This document shows positions 1 through 7,962 of a DNA stretch of 62,915 nucleotides, piece after piece (within the stretch, counting starts at the first letter, position 1; every line of letters begins with the position of its first letter). Made by a program: the position numbers and the translations under genes. Source of the stretch: an uncultured Clostridia bacterium (GTDB taxonomy: Bacteria > Bacillota > Clostridia > TANB77 > CAG-508); NCBI GenBank assembly GCA_947631785.1, contig CANRMR010000005.1, positions 1-62,915 of the forward strand, written 5' to 3'. The notes under the pieces are model-generated. The model ran no database searches and was not told the origin of the DNA. It worked only from the letters and a program-made list of their open reading frames with translations.

Positions 1-864
1 AAAGAATGTGAAGGTATGATGTTACAAGCTGATGGTACACCTTTTGATTGGTTTGAAGATGGGAATAAATATTCTATACATGGTTTCATAGATGATGCAA
101 CTGGTAAAATCACTGGTTTGTATATGTGCAAAAATGAATGTTTACTTGGTTACCTGGAAGTATTAAGACAAACTTTAGAAAATTACGGAATACCTATTTC
201 TCTCTATCCTGATAAATACAGTGTGTTTTTTCCGCCAAAAAAAGTTGACGACCATATAACTATTGAAGAGCAGCTAAATGGTCGCCAAAAGGGTATCACT
301 CAATTTGGTAGAATTGTTGAAGATCTTGGTATTGAGATGTTTCCTGCTAATTCTCCCCAGGCAAAAGGAAGAATAGAAAGATTATGGGAAACTCTTCAAA
401 GTAGACTTCTTACAGAATTTAGAATTAATCATATTAAAACTATTGATGAAGCAAATAATTTTTTTGTAGACTATATTCCTAAATATAATGCTAAATTTGC
501 TGTAGAAGCTAGTAGTAAAAAAGTTATGTTTTTAAAACTACCAAAAAGATATAACTTAGATGAACTTTTATGTGTTAGATTTGAAAGAACTATTGATAAT
601 GCTGGAGTATTTTCTATTAACAATAGCAAATTTCAAGTTATGGATAGAAATTTGCCACCTAGAACAAAAGTACAAATTTATTTAAGTCAAAAAATTGGAA
701 TGCGTGTAAAATCTAACAATAAAGTATATGATGTACAGCCTTTAGAATTAATATCTAAAGACAATATAGATAAAAATTCATCAAATTATCGTCAGTTGTT
801 GTTACCAGACGTTGTTTTAGAATTAATTAATGAATTTTATCTAAAAGATGCTAAAGCATCATAA
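1..864 (+). CDS. IS transposase, C-terminal part (DDE/rve type, ISNCY-like)
   Basis: The frame is already open at base 1, so the N-terminal DNA-binding part lies outside the window and about 287 residues remain. The integrase-core acidic residues are visible: Asp in QADG near the start, Asp in YPDK about 55 residues on, and Glu in KGRIERLWET. That spacing is typical of rve/DDE transposases, and the QADG-PFDWF opening resembles ISNCY-type proteins, so the family call is by resemblance. It would cut and join the ends of its own insertion sequence. The C-terminal 100 residues form a beta-rich tail. The right end of the element should lie within the next 170 bases. Confidence 0.85.
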   Translation, partial: KECEGMMLQADGTPFDWFEDGNKYSIHGFIDDATGKITGLYMCKNECLLGYLEVLRQTLENYGIPISLYPDKYSVFFPPKKVDDHITIEEQLNGRQKGITQFGRIVEDLGIEMFPANSPQAKGRIERLWETLQSRLLTEFRINHIKTIDEANNFFVDYIPKYNAKFAVEASSKKVMFLKLPKRYNLDELLCVRFERTIDNAGVFSINNSKFQVMDRNLPPRTKVQIYLSQKIGMRVKSNNKVYDVQPLELISKDNIDKNSSNYRQLLLPDVVLELINEFYLKDAKAS

Positions 865-922
865 ATTAAATCTCTCGCCTAGTTATATTATTAACTAAAT
901 ATTTAATTTTAAAACAAAAAAA

Positions 923-1036
923 TAAATCTTGAGCCTGCCTCCGCGGCGAGCGGACAAACTCAAGTTTATACATAGGTGAAATTTTCGCTAGTAAAATAAT
1001 CTTATTTTTTAGTGAAATTTTCAAAAATTATTGACA
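923..1036. repeat. Probable right end of the insertion sequence, with hairpin and direct repeats
   Basis: After the transposase stop there is an imperfect inverted repeat, ATAAATCTTGAG and CTCAAGTTTAT (923-969), around a GC-rich 25-base interior. Then come two copies of GTGAAATTTTC, near 976 and 1012. The second leads into AAAAATTATTGACAC just before the next gene. Repeated GTGAAATTTT blocks next to a transposase are what an element terminus would look like, but the left end is outside the window, so the exact boundary cannot be fixed. Confidence 0.45.
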
Positions 1037-2236
1037 CTACTTTTTGGTATTATATTTATTCAAAATTATATTTTTACCTAATATAATTTTGAAAATAGTT
1101 ATAAATCCGCCAAAGCAGTGAATTATAAAAAATAAGTAATCATTTACTATATTTATAAGTTTTTGTTTATTTATATATTTTAGTTTGGTAAGCAATCTTT
1201 CAGCTAAATAGTTATATACACTTATATAGTTAAACATAAGTAATAATATTATTAATGTATATATATAATTATAATATAAAGTAATAATTAGAAAAAATAT
1301 AAATAATATTGGGAAAAATGTCCAACTTACAAATGCTTTAAAGTTTAATATTGCCAAATATAACTTTTTTATATTTTTTTCTTTAATTTTTCTATAATAT
1401 GAGAATGCATACAATGGTCCATTAACCCATGTGGATTGCTGTTTTATATATATTGATAACGTATTAGCAAAATCAGCTTTTTCTAAATATGGAACGGTCT
1501 TTATCTGTACATTGTTACATATTAATCTATATCCAAACTCATTATCTTCATTAATTTCCTTCTCGCTCCAATAACCATATTTCTGTAATATATTTTTATT
1601 TATAAACAGTCCATGTCCAATTGTATAAACAAAATTATTATTTTTAGATTCTTTTAAATATTTACCCATCTCATAAATCAACGACCATCTATTTTGCCAT
1701 TTTTGTGCACTATGTAATATTCCACTATTAGAATTATCAAAATAACTTACCTGTTGATAAACTTCGTCTTTTTTCATATTTTTTATTATATAAATAAATG
1801 TTTTTATTTCTGGACGAGAATCCACATTGTAAATTGCTATAATACTGTTATTAGGCAGTTTTTTTGCCATGTAATTTAACTGATTGGCCATTGTTCCCTC
1901 TGTATTGGGAGAGTTATAGATAAATATATTATTTGTATTTTGATTTATTATTTCTTTTTTTACTGTATTATATGTTTTTGCTGATTTTTCTTTAGAAGTT
2001 GTGATATAATATACATTACAAAATTGAGCTAACTTCTTGAAATATTTTATTGAACTTTCTATATTATTTGACTCATTATAAACTGGTATAATAACATTAA
2101 TTTTTTTATATTCATTAATTTTATTTTCTTTATACTTATATTTCGATAAATATTTTTCTACTCTATTATAGCGAATTAAAGATTTTATATTAGTTATTAT
2201 TAATAAAATGATAAATATAATTATTATATAATCCAT
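1037..2236 (-). CDS. Membrane-associated family 2 glycosyltransferase
   Basis: The 399-residue protein starts with a hydrophobic segment (residues 3-17), followed by a GT-A fold. Residues 46-55 (INVIIPVYNE) are the nucleotide-binding first strand, NVDSRP supplies the DxD-like metal site, and NEDNEFG plus QQSTW take the place of the ED and QxxRW motifs of processive GT2 enzymes. Three or four C-terminal hydrophobic segments anchor it. It should transfer a sugar at the inner face of the membrane; donor and acceptor are unknown. Its start codon overlaps the stop of the kinase gene upstream by one base, so it is the last gene of a translationally coupled operon with two kinase domains and two radical SAM enzymes. 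Confidence 0.8.
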   Translation of the reverse strand: MDYIIIIFIILLIITNIKSLIRYNRVEKYLSKYKYKENKINEYKKINVIIPVYNESNNIESSIKYFKKLAQFCNVYYITTSKEKSAKTYNTVKKEIINQNTNNIFIYNSPNTEGTMANQLNYMAKKLPNNSIIAIYNVDSRPEIKTFIYIIKNMKKDEVYQQVSYFDNSNSGILHSAQKWQNRWSLIYEMGKYLKESKNNNFVYTIGHGLFINKNILQKYGYWSEKEINEDNEFGYRLICNNVQIKTVPYLEKADFANTLSIYIKQQSTWVNGPLYAFSYYRKIKEKNIKKLYLAILNFKAFVSWTFFPILFIFFLIITLYYNYIYTLIILLLMFNYISVYNYLAERLLTKLKYINKQKLINIVNDYLFFIIHCFGGFITIFKIILGKNIILNKYNTKK

Positions 2237-3120
2237 TAGATTTCCCCTCTTTTTATACAGTCCAAAATATAGTAAAATAAATCTACCAATAGTACTTCTT
2301 TATTTTCTAATATATTTATAGTATCTATAATTTCTTTTATAGATTTGTCAGCTTTAATCATATATATGTTTGAGAATTTTTCCATTCTTTTATCTAATTT
2401 TTTATAAAAATTAATTTCGTCTTTCAAATACTTTATGTTATCATTAAAATGTTTTCTTTTTTTATTTTTATCGCTTTCTTTTCTTGATAATAATGTTTTT
2501 TCATCTGCATATAAATAAATAATTTTTGATATATATAAATACATTGGTATTTTTTTTACTATCTTATTTATAATTATTAGTTTTTCATCCTGAGAAACTT
2601 TTCTATTATGACTATAAAACAAATGTGTAATTCCCATAAGAAAACTTGTATCTAAAATTACATTTCCATTAGATAAACACTTTATTCTAGTTATAATACT
2701 CTCAATTTGATTTTCATAATTTGCTAATGTATATTTTTTATATTTAAATTCTTCTATATACTTATGAGTACTTTGTTTTTTTCCTATAGATGTTTTACCT
2801 ATTGCAGGTGCACCATCCAATAAAACTACTGAATCATTAACTGGTAAATTCTTTTTTAAATTATGATATATGAAATCACATTTTGTAAGTATATACTGTC
2901 TATTTTCTTTAGTTTCTATTATTTCTACTTTTTTATCCTTTAACATATTTGAAAAAAATAAATTATATTTTAAATAATATTTATAATCCACTAAAGAATT
3001 TTGAGTTTTTTTCTCTTTTCCAAGTAAATTATGACTTTTATTTATTAATTCAAATGGATATAGTATAAAAAACAATTTATCGGGAATAAATATATTATTA
3101 CTATTTACTAATTTATTCAT
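2236..3120 (-). CDS. P-loop kinase domain, second half of a split two-domain gene
   Basis: The 294-residue frame carries a Walker A motif, GAPAIGKTS, near residue 105, then a helical lid with several Arg and Lys residues, as in small-molecule or nucleotide kinases. No exact substrate can be assigned. The first 90 residues have no P-loop and read like the C-terminal half of another kinase (DKLFFILYPFE). Translated upstream of its ATG the frame stays open without a stop to the (TA)7 tract, where losing one TA unit joins it to the 77-residue kinase fragment at 3168-3401. The natural product is therefore probably one protein of about 393 residues with two P-loops. As drawn, its own ATG has no convincing ribosome-binding site. 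Confidence 0.65.
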   Translation of the reverse strand: MNKLVNSNNIFIPDKLFFILYPFELINKSHNLLGKEKKTQNSLVDYKYYLKYNLFFSNMLKDKKVEIIETKENRQYILTKCDFIYHNLKKNLPVNDSVVLLDGAPAIGKTSIGKKQSTHKYIEEFKYKKYTLANYENQIESIITRIKCLSNGNVILDTSFLMGITHLFYSHNRKVSQDEKLIIINKIVKKIPMYLYISKIIYLYADEKTLLSRKESDKNKKRKHFNDNIKYLKDEINFYKKLDKRMEKFSNIYMIKADKSIKEIIDTINILENKEVLLVDLFYYILDCIKRGEI

Positions 3121-3167
3121 TTTGTCTACTAATTTTGATTTTTCTTTATACTCAAATTCATTCGAAA

Positions 3168-3401
3168 TTAATGTATATATATATATACTGACAAAATTGT
3201 TCTATCCATTATACAGGATTTATTAAAAAATTCTTTATATTTTTTTATTTCATTATTTATATAATAAAGTTGCCTATCAATAGGTTGCATATCTGCTGGA
3301 AAAGTTGTTTCTTCTATTATTGGTATTTTATTCTTATCTGCAAATTTTTTTATGAATGTTGTTTTTCCAACATTTACATTTCCTTCTACAGCCCAAATCA
3401 T
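3168..3401 (-). CDS. P-loop kinase fragment (deoxynucleoside-kinase-like), first half of the split gene
   Basis: The product is 77 residues long: Walker A GNVNVGKTTF at the very N-terminus, then EETTF, and a DRTILS motif at residues 67-72, the order seen in deoxynucleoside kinases (P-loop, then a DR(S/T) motif). It ends abruptly inside a TATATA run as SVYIYIH. Family kinases continue for more than 100 residues from here, so the frame is truncated. Its start overlaps the last bases of the radical SAM gene upstream (3398-3401), as expected for an operon gene. It is either a phase-off state, a recent pseudogene or a sequencing slip. Confidence 0.6.
   Translation of the reverse strand: MIWAVEGNVNVGKTTFIKKFADKNKIPIIEETTFPADMQPIDRQLYYINNEIKKYKEFFNKSCIMDRTILSVYIYIH
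3174..3187. repeat. (TA)7 dinucleotide tract inside the kinase gene
   Basis: Seven perfect TA units lie inside the coding region. With seven units the minus-strand frame ends at TAA directly after the tract. With six (or nine) units the frame passes through without a stop and reads TLISNEFEYKEKSKLVDK straight into the downstream kinase domain. Short tandem repeats inside a gene are classical slipped-strand phase-variation switches, but a single indel error would look the same. Confidence 0.6.
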
Positions 3402-4873
3402 ATGTTAATATCTTCCTTTCCGTGTGGTAACATTTTAAAAATATCTGGTACAATTTCTTTCAATTTTTGTGTGAACATAATATGCATAAATTCAGCTTTG
3501 GAATACAAATCAAATAATATTTTTACATCAGTTTCAGTGTACTTAAAGTTTATAAACATTTCATTTAAGATTTTATATATTTTCTCATTTACTTCATTTA
3601 ATACTGTATAATATCTTTCTATTTCATTTTTAAATTCGTCGTTTAGTCCATAATTTTTTAAAATTGCTATAGCAATATTAACACTTGAAAAGAAATGTTC
3701 AAAATATCTTATATTTATGTTTTTGAAATATTCACATATTAAATTATAACATTTTTCTACTCTTTCATCCTTAATTTTATAATTATATGCTTGATCTATT
3801 TTTTCTAAAGAGTTATAAAGTATTTCAGAATTTTTTGTTCCAGGTAATATTCTCATTTTTTCAACTAGTATCCCTGGTCTAAATAATTTTCCTATTTCTC
3901 TTAAAAAATTAAGATTTAACAATAAATCTTCATAAATAGTTTCATATGAAAACAAAATAAAGCCAATATGATATGTAATATTTCTAGATTCTAATATTTT
4001 TATAAACTTTTTAGTATCTGTTTCTGAAACATATTTATTATTTGATATTTGAAATTTATTAGATATATTCTCTACTCCGAAAAAAACTCTAATTAGTCCT
4101 ATTGTTTTTAATTTATCTAATAATTCTATAGGTATTTTATTAGTTATAGATAAATAAATCATAAAATTAAATCTTATATTTCTATTTTTTATTTCTTTTA
4201 TTATTTTCAATAATCTATCAGTATCTCCATTATTTTTCCAAAATACACTATCATTAAAAATTAAATATTTTTTTCCCATTTTATTAACTAAAAAATCTAT
4301 CTCATTTACTAATCTATCTACTTCAATTGTATTTTTAGGATATTTTAATATATTTACATGACAGAAAGCACAATTATATATACAGCCTGTACTTGCTTCT
4401 AAATTAATATACTTTCCTTTCTCCAAATATTCAATTTCTCTATCTATTCCGTAAACTACTGTACTTTTTTCAACTTTCTGTTCTTTTAATGTAGGGAATA
4501 TTTTTTCTATTGTTTCTATGTCTTGCATGTTAAATATACCATTAATAAATTTATAGCTTTCTTTTATTCTATTTGCATTCAAATTTGCAAATGGACCAGT
4601 AATATATATTTCCTTGTTTGGATAAATCTCCTTTAAGTTTTTGAAAAATCTTATTCCATATTCAAAATCTTTATAATTTGTTTTATATATTATAATATCA
4701 TTAGCAAGTATATTATTTATTTGTGTTCGATTATAAACAAAATCATCAATTTTCAGAACGCCTAATTTAACATTATATCCTCTATTTAAAAGAAAATCTG
4801 AAAATTTTCCTACTGATAATGAACATATTGATTGAGAATATAAACTTCTATAATAAAAAATCCCTATATTCAT
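3398..4873 (-). CDS. B12-binding-type radical SAM protein
   Basis: Residues 1-135 look like a cobalamin-binding-type Rossmann domain, although no DxHxxG motif is seen, so actual B12 binding is doubtful. The radical SAM core follows with the CX3CX2C cluster motif CIYNCAFC (Cys164, Cys168, Cys171) after NLEASTG, then the usual alternating strands (LIFNDSVFW, IRVFFGVENIS, YHIGFILFS). The C-terminal 120 residues are helical. Such enzymes make carbon-centred radicals from S-adenosylmethionine and catalyse methylations, ring contractions or couplings; the substrate here is unknown. It lies 20 bases downstream of a second radical SAM gene and overlaps the kinase gene, so it is co-transcribed with both. 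Confidence 0.8.
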   Translation of the reverse strand: MNIGIFYYRSLYSQSICSLSVGKFSDFLLNRGYNVKLGVLKIDDFVYNRTQINNILANDIIIYKTNYKDFEYGIRFFKNLKEIYPNKEIYITGPFANLNANRIKESYKFINGIFNMQDIETIEKIFPTLKEQKVEKSTVVYGIDREIEYLEKGKYINLEASTGCIYNCAFCHVNILKYPKNTIEVDRLVNEIDFLVNKMGKKYLIFNDSVFWKNNGDTDRLLKIIKEIKNRNIRFNFMIYLSITNKIPIELLDKLKTIGLIRVFFGVENISNKFQISNNKYVSETDTKKFIKILESRNITYHIGFILFSYETIYEDLLLNLNFLREIGKLFRPGILVEKMRILPGTKNSEILYNSLEKIDQAYNYKIKDERVEKCYNLICEYFKNINIRYFEHFFSSVNIAIAILKNYGLNDEFKNEIERYYTVLNEVNEKIYKILNEMFINFKYTETDVKILFDLYSKAEFMHIMFTQKLKEIVPDIFKMLPHGKEDINI

Positions 4874-4893
4874 TTATTAATCACCTACCTAAT

Positions 4894-5748
4894 TTAATAA
4901 GTTATTGCTAATTTACAGTTTTTACATAGAACTGGAGTATCAATATTTTTTTTATATACAGCTTTCCTTAAATCATTATATTTTTCTGAATTCCATATTT
5001 CTTTGATAGTGTTTTTTTCAATATTTCCAATAACCATAGTATGTTTCCAATCTTGACAACAAAATATTACATCGCCATTTGACAATATATGCATTCTTTC
5101 AATAGGTCTATTTTGTTCGCAACCACAAACATTTTCATTATAAAATCCATTATTACTATAAGAAACATTTTTACTTCTATCTAAAAATCCCCATCTTTCA
5201 AATTTAAAATTTAATTTTTCAGCAAGTTTACTCATATTAATAAATTCATCTTCACTAATCTCTCCATTATCTATCATAACAATAGAAACGATTGTATTTG
5301 AACCTTTAAATATTTTGCTAATTAGATTTAAATTTTGAAATACTTTTTCTTTGATAAGTCCTGGCATCATTTTCTTATAAGTATTACTTGAATATCCAAA
5401 TACACTTATTCTAAATTCTGCTAGATTTAATTCTAATAATTCTTCTAATTTAAATTTATTTAGCATAGATGCATTTGTTGAGATTTCTATTTCTATATTA
5501 GGACATTTTTTTCGTATTTTTTTTACTTTATCAATATAATCATTTTGAATAAAAGGCTCATTATTTAAATATGGTATTATCCTTGTTAACATTCCATCTT
5601 CAATTTCATTTAAAAATTTATTAAATAACTCTTCTTTCATATATTCTATTTTATAATGCATATCTTTGTAGGGACATATTAAGCAATTGGAATTACATAA
5701 ATTATGAAATTGTATTTCAACAACTTTAGGGAATTTATTACATATCAT
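4894..5748 (-). CDS. Radical SAM/SPASM-type enzyme
   Basis: The 284-residue protein has the cluster motif CNSNCLIC (Cys18, Cys22, Cys25) and a short SPASM-like C-terminus with CGC, FCC and CKNC cysteines plus the typical GNI-ekNTIKEIWNSE segment. SPASM domains hold auxiliary 4Fe-4S clusters in peptide- or sugar-modifying enzymes. I chose the start at 5748 because GAGAGG lies eight bases upstream; an in-frame extension to 5808 has no ribosome-binding site. No small precursor-peptide gene is visible beside it, so a RiPP role is not supported. It is the first gene of the minus-strand operon. Confidence 0.8.
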   Translation of the reverse strand: MICNKFPKVVEIQFHNLCNSNCLICPYKDMHYKIEYMKEELFNKFLNEIEDGMLTRIIPYLNNEPFIQNDYIDKVKKIRKKCPNIEIEISTNASMLNKFKLEELLELNLAEFRISVFGYSSNTYKKMMPGLIKEKVFQNLNLISKIFKGSNTIVSIVMIDNGEISEDEFINMSKLAEKLNFKFERWGFLDRSKNVSYSNNGFYNENVCGCEQNRPIERMHILSNGDVIFCCQDWKHTMVIGNIEKNTIKEIWNSEKYNDLRKAVYKKNIDTPVLCKNCKLAITY

Positions 5749-5867
5749 TTTTTTACCTCTCTTTAATTCATTCCTTTTTATTAATAAATATTTATCTTTT
5801 AATTTCATCAATCCATGTACTATTATTTATTACTTATTCGCATAAAATTACTCTTTTCTATATTAAA

Positions 5868-5897
5868 TATTTTATAACAATTTAGTTGAAATTTCAA
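5868..5897 (-). promoter_or_regulatory. Candidate promoter of the radical SAM-kinase-glycosyltransferase operon
   Basis: On the minus strand, TTGAAA (5897-5892) and TAAAAT (5873-5868) are separated by 18 bases, about 120 bases upstream of the chosen start. The fit to the main sigma-factor consensus is moderate. It lies back to back with the stronger promoter at 5915-5943. Confidence 0.4.
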
Positions 5898-5914
5898 GCT
5901 TTTTTATGAATAAT

Positions 5915-5943
5915 TTGACATAATTTAACATTTATAGTATAAT
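5915..5943 (+). promoter_or_regulatory. Strong housekeeping promoter of the thymidylate-kinase-like gene
   Basis: TTGACA (5915-5920) and TATAAT (5938-5943) are both perfect consensus hexamers with a 17-base spacer. Transcription would begin near 5950, leaving a leader of about 85 bases before the start codon at 6034. Confidence 0.8.
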
Positions 5944-6033
5944 ATTATTAAATTTTATATATGTATTATTTTAATTCTTGCAAGTTTCCAAATGGCTTAT
6001 ATGACAACATTACTTTTAAAAGGGGGACTCTTT

Positions 6034-6642
6034 ATGATTATAACAATAGATGGATTAGATGGTTCAGGAAAATCTTCTTTAGCTAAAAACTTGGCAATGC
6101 GGTTAAATTTTAAATATATTGATAAACCTATTTATCAATTATTTAATGTATTTGGAGATAATAACATACTATATGATCCAATATATCAAATACAAGACTC
6201 AGTTTATAATAAAACTAATTCAGACAAACTTAAAACATGGTTTACTGGTATGAGTTTATTATATATTAAAGAAGTTTTGGGCTCTCAAGACATAATAATT
6301 GACAGAGGAATTTTATCATGCTATGCTTTTAATGGCAATCCTTCCTCTGACCCAGTTTTCAATTTGCTTCTTCAACTTGGTGTTTGGTTTGATATTAGTA
6401 TTTTCTTGTATGTTTCTCCAGAAATTCGTAGGCAAAGATTATTAAAACGAAATCCTAATGATCCTGACTTATATTTGGATAAGATTATGAATTTAAAATA
6501 TGATTCAATTAATTCATTTTTAAATTCCCATAAAACACTTCCAATTATTACAATCAATACCGATAATTTAACCGAGAATGAAGTTATGGAACAAGCAATT
6601 TTAGAATTAAATAAGCATTTTAAAAACTCAAATATTTTTTAG
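6034..6642 (+). CDS. Thymidylate-kinase-like P-loop kinase
   Basis: The product has 202 residues. It begins MIITIDGLDGSGKSS, the classical Walker A of thymidylate kinases, followed by a DRGILSCYAF segment corresponding to the DR-Y motif and an Arg-rich lid (RRQRLLKRNPNDPD). It would phosphorylate a nucleotide or a similar small molecule; a housekeeping Tmk is possible, but its position divergent to the radical SAM/kinase operon suggests a pathway-specific role. I chose the start at 6034 because GGGGG lies eight bases upstream; an in-frame ATG at 5992 has no such site. Codon 23 is CGG (6100-6102), read in frame as Arg in NLAMRLNF, one of only three in-frame CGG codons in the window not followed by a frameshift. 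Confidence 0.75.
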   Translation: MIITIDGLDGSGKSSLAKNLAMRLNFKYIDKPIYQLFNVFGDNNILYDPIYQIQDSVYNKTNSDKLKTWFTGMSLLYIKEVLGSQDIIIDRGILSCYAFNGNPSSDPVFNLLLQLGVWFDISIFLYVSPEIRRQRLLKRNPNDPDLYLDKIMNLKYDSINSFLNSHKTLPIITINTDNLTENEVMEQAILELNKHFKNSNIF

Positions 6643-6676
6643 TTTTTATATAAAATTTTTAGTATATATTAATATT

Positions 6677-6720
6677 GGCACTTTGGATATATTTTTCAAT
6701 ATTATTCAGAGTGCCTTTTC
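6677..6720 (+). terminator. Rho-independent terminator of the kinase gene
   Basis: GGCACTTTG pairs with CAGAGTGCC across a 26-base AT-rich loop and is followed by TTTTC. It lies about 35 bases beyond the stop. Confidence 0.5.
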
Positions 6721-6772
6721 TATACAGATACCTTATTTCATCCACACTAATACTTTATCTAATATATGCTTT

Positions 6773-6926
6773 TTAAGTTCTTAAACCTTTTACTAATAAC
6801 CTTTTAGTATTTAAAACTTATGGAATACAAGTAACTAATCTTACATACTCTTTGTTTTCGTTTATTGTTATATTTGAAGTATCATTAGGTTCTACTATTT
6901 TATATTCTCTATAACATATTCTAACT
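6773..6926 (-). pseudogene. C-terminal relic of a sortase gene
   Basis: On the minus strand, one frame reads EYKIVEPNDTSNITINEN, then KEYVRLVTCIP, a stop, then VLNTKRLLVKG. This matches the end of class C-like sortases, where the catalytic Cys lies in TLVTC and the catalytic Arg in NTHRLLV; a Tyr normally occupies the place of the stop (TAT or TAC changed to TAA). Nothing upstream of about 6926 continues the domain. It is therefore a decayed fragment of a transpeptidase that once anchored surface proteins, and it is not expected to be functional. Confidence 0.55.
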
Positions 6927-6958
6927 TTTGATTAAAAAATATATAAAAAATATGATAA

Positions 6959-6987
6959 TAAAAAAGAACATTTTTAATGTCCTTTTT
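6959..6987. terminator. Bidirectional terminator-like hairpin
   Basis: AAAGAACAT and ATGTCCTTT pair with one mismatch around TTTTA, with A and T tracts on both sides. It lies just upstream of the degenerate spore-protein frame and argues against a start codon at 6977, which would sit inside the stem. Confidence 0.45.
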
Positions 6988-6994
6988 TGATTTT

Positions 6995-7204
6995 ATGTAT
7001 TTTTTTAAATCTTCAAAAGCATTGATAATACTAGATTTTAAAAGGGTGATTACTTCAAATATTTTTTTTACACCATCAGAAGTTGGTGTTACTTTAAAAG
7101 ATGGATATAATGGAAACATCTCTGCAAGAGATGCTGGTAGAATTGGTGGTAACATGGTTAGAAAATTAATACAACAAGCTGAAAATAACATGATAGGTAA
7201 ATAG
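6995..7204 (+). CDS. Alpha/beta-type small acid-soluble spore protein, N-terminus degenerate
   Basis: The last 45 residues are an unmistakable SASP C-terminal half: SEVGVTLKDGYNG, then NISARDAGRIGG, then NMVRKLIQQAE. This region coats and protects spore DNA. The expected N-terminal half, with the EAL-FKMEVA helix and the germination-protease site, is not present. Upstream residues (SSKALIILDFKRVITSNIFF) resemble it only weakly and contain a run of Ts. The start is uncertain: ATG at 6995, or GTG at 7046 with AAAAGG touching it. I take it as a damaged or strongly diverged SASP gene, with its own terminator downstream. Confidence 0.55.
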   Translation: MYFFKSSKALIILDFKRVITSNIFFTPSEVGVTLKDGYNGNISARDAGRIGGNMVRKLIQQAENNMIGK

Positions 7205-7263
7205 TTTTTATACTAGTTAGACTGATTTTGCAGGATTGTAAATTTTGTTTTTTTATACATATA

Positions 7264-7293
7264 AAAAGGCAGGATTTGCAATCCTGTCTTTTT
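7264..7293. terminator. Bidirectional terminator between the SASP frame and hpf
   Basis: AAAAAGGCAGGATT pairs with AATCCTGTCTTTTT around TGC. The A and T tracts on the two flanks allow it to end transcripts from both the plus-strand SASP frame and the minus-strand hpf gene. Confidence 0.75.
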
Positions 7294-7305
7294 ACTTATG
7301 TATCC

Positions 7306-7836
7306 TTATAATTCTGGTTCAATTAGTCCATAATTTTTACCGTCTTTTAATTTAAATAATACATTTACTTTATTTGTTTCGATGTTTACAAATGTAAAAA
7401 ATAAATTGTTTTCTTCTTCTAATTTTATTTTTGCATCTTCTGGAGCCATTGGCTTCATTTCATAATATGATGTTTTTAATATTTCATTTTCTATTTCTGT
7501 TTCGTTTTTTGAAATAGCTGATTCCTTATCTTTTATTGTATCTTGTCTTATTTGTTTTTCTTTTTTAGCTTTTGTTTTACGAATTTGCCCTTCTAATATG
7601 TCTATATCTTTATCAATAGATGCATATAAATCTTTATGCTCTGTTACAGCTTTGTAAATATCTATATTAGTATTTACACGAATTTCTGCAATTTGCAATT
7701 CTCTTTGTTTTTTTATTGTTACAGCTACTTCTAATTCCTCATCAAAATATTTTTGTACTCTTTCCAGTTTCTTTTCTACATATTCTTTTATAGAATCTGT
7801 TACTTTTAAATCTTTTCCTGTTATTTTTATATTCAT
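7306..7836 (-). CDS. hpf: Ribosome hibernation promoting factor, long form
   Basis: The product is 176 residues. Residues 1-95 form the HPF/RaiA beta-alpha-beta fold (MNIKITGKDLKVTDSI, then KKLERVQKYF) that binds the decoding centre of the 30S subunit. A charged linker leads to a C-terminal domain (residues 120-176) that in long-form proteins dimerises 70S ribosomes into inactive 100S particles. Length and two-domain layout match the Firmicute long form. I chose the ATG at 7836 because AAAGGAG lies eight bases upstream; the frame is open six codons further. It is a single gene between two terminators. Confidence 0.9.
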   Translation of the reverse strand: MNIKITGKDLKVTDSIKEYVEKKLERVQKYFDEELEVAVTIKKQRELQIAEIRVNTNIDIYKAVTEHKDLYASIDKDIDILEGQIRKTKAKKEKQIRQDTIKDKESAISKNETEIENEILKTSYYEMKPMAPEDAKIKLEEENNLFFTFVNIETNKVNVLFKLKDGKNYGLIEPEL

Positions 7837-7917
7837 AACTTTATCTCCTTTCAAGTTTTATTATTGTTTTTTCATTATATATGTTTTTCTTCTTTTTTTC
7901 AATACTTTTTTAAAAAA

Positions 7918-7952
7918 AACGAAAACCTTAGCAATTATGCTTAGGTTTTCGT
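7918..7952 (-). terminator. Terminator of the orphan gene at 7963-8259
   Basis: CGAAAACCTTAGC pairs with GCTTAGGTTTTCG with one mismatch around AATTAT, followed on the minus strand by a run of eight Ts. Confidence 0.75.
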
Positions 7953-7962
7953 ACATAGAATC

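Noticed and set aside
6895-7191. 98-residue minus-strand frame opposite the SASP region
   Set aside because: It is antisense to the recognisable spore-protein motif and overlaps the sortase relic in another frame.
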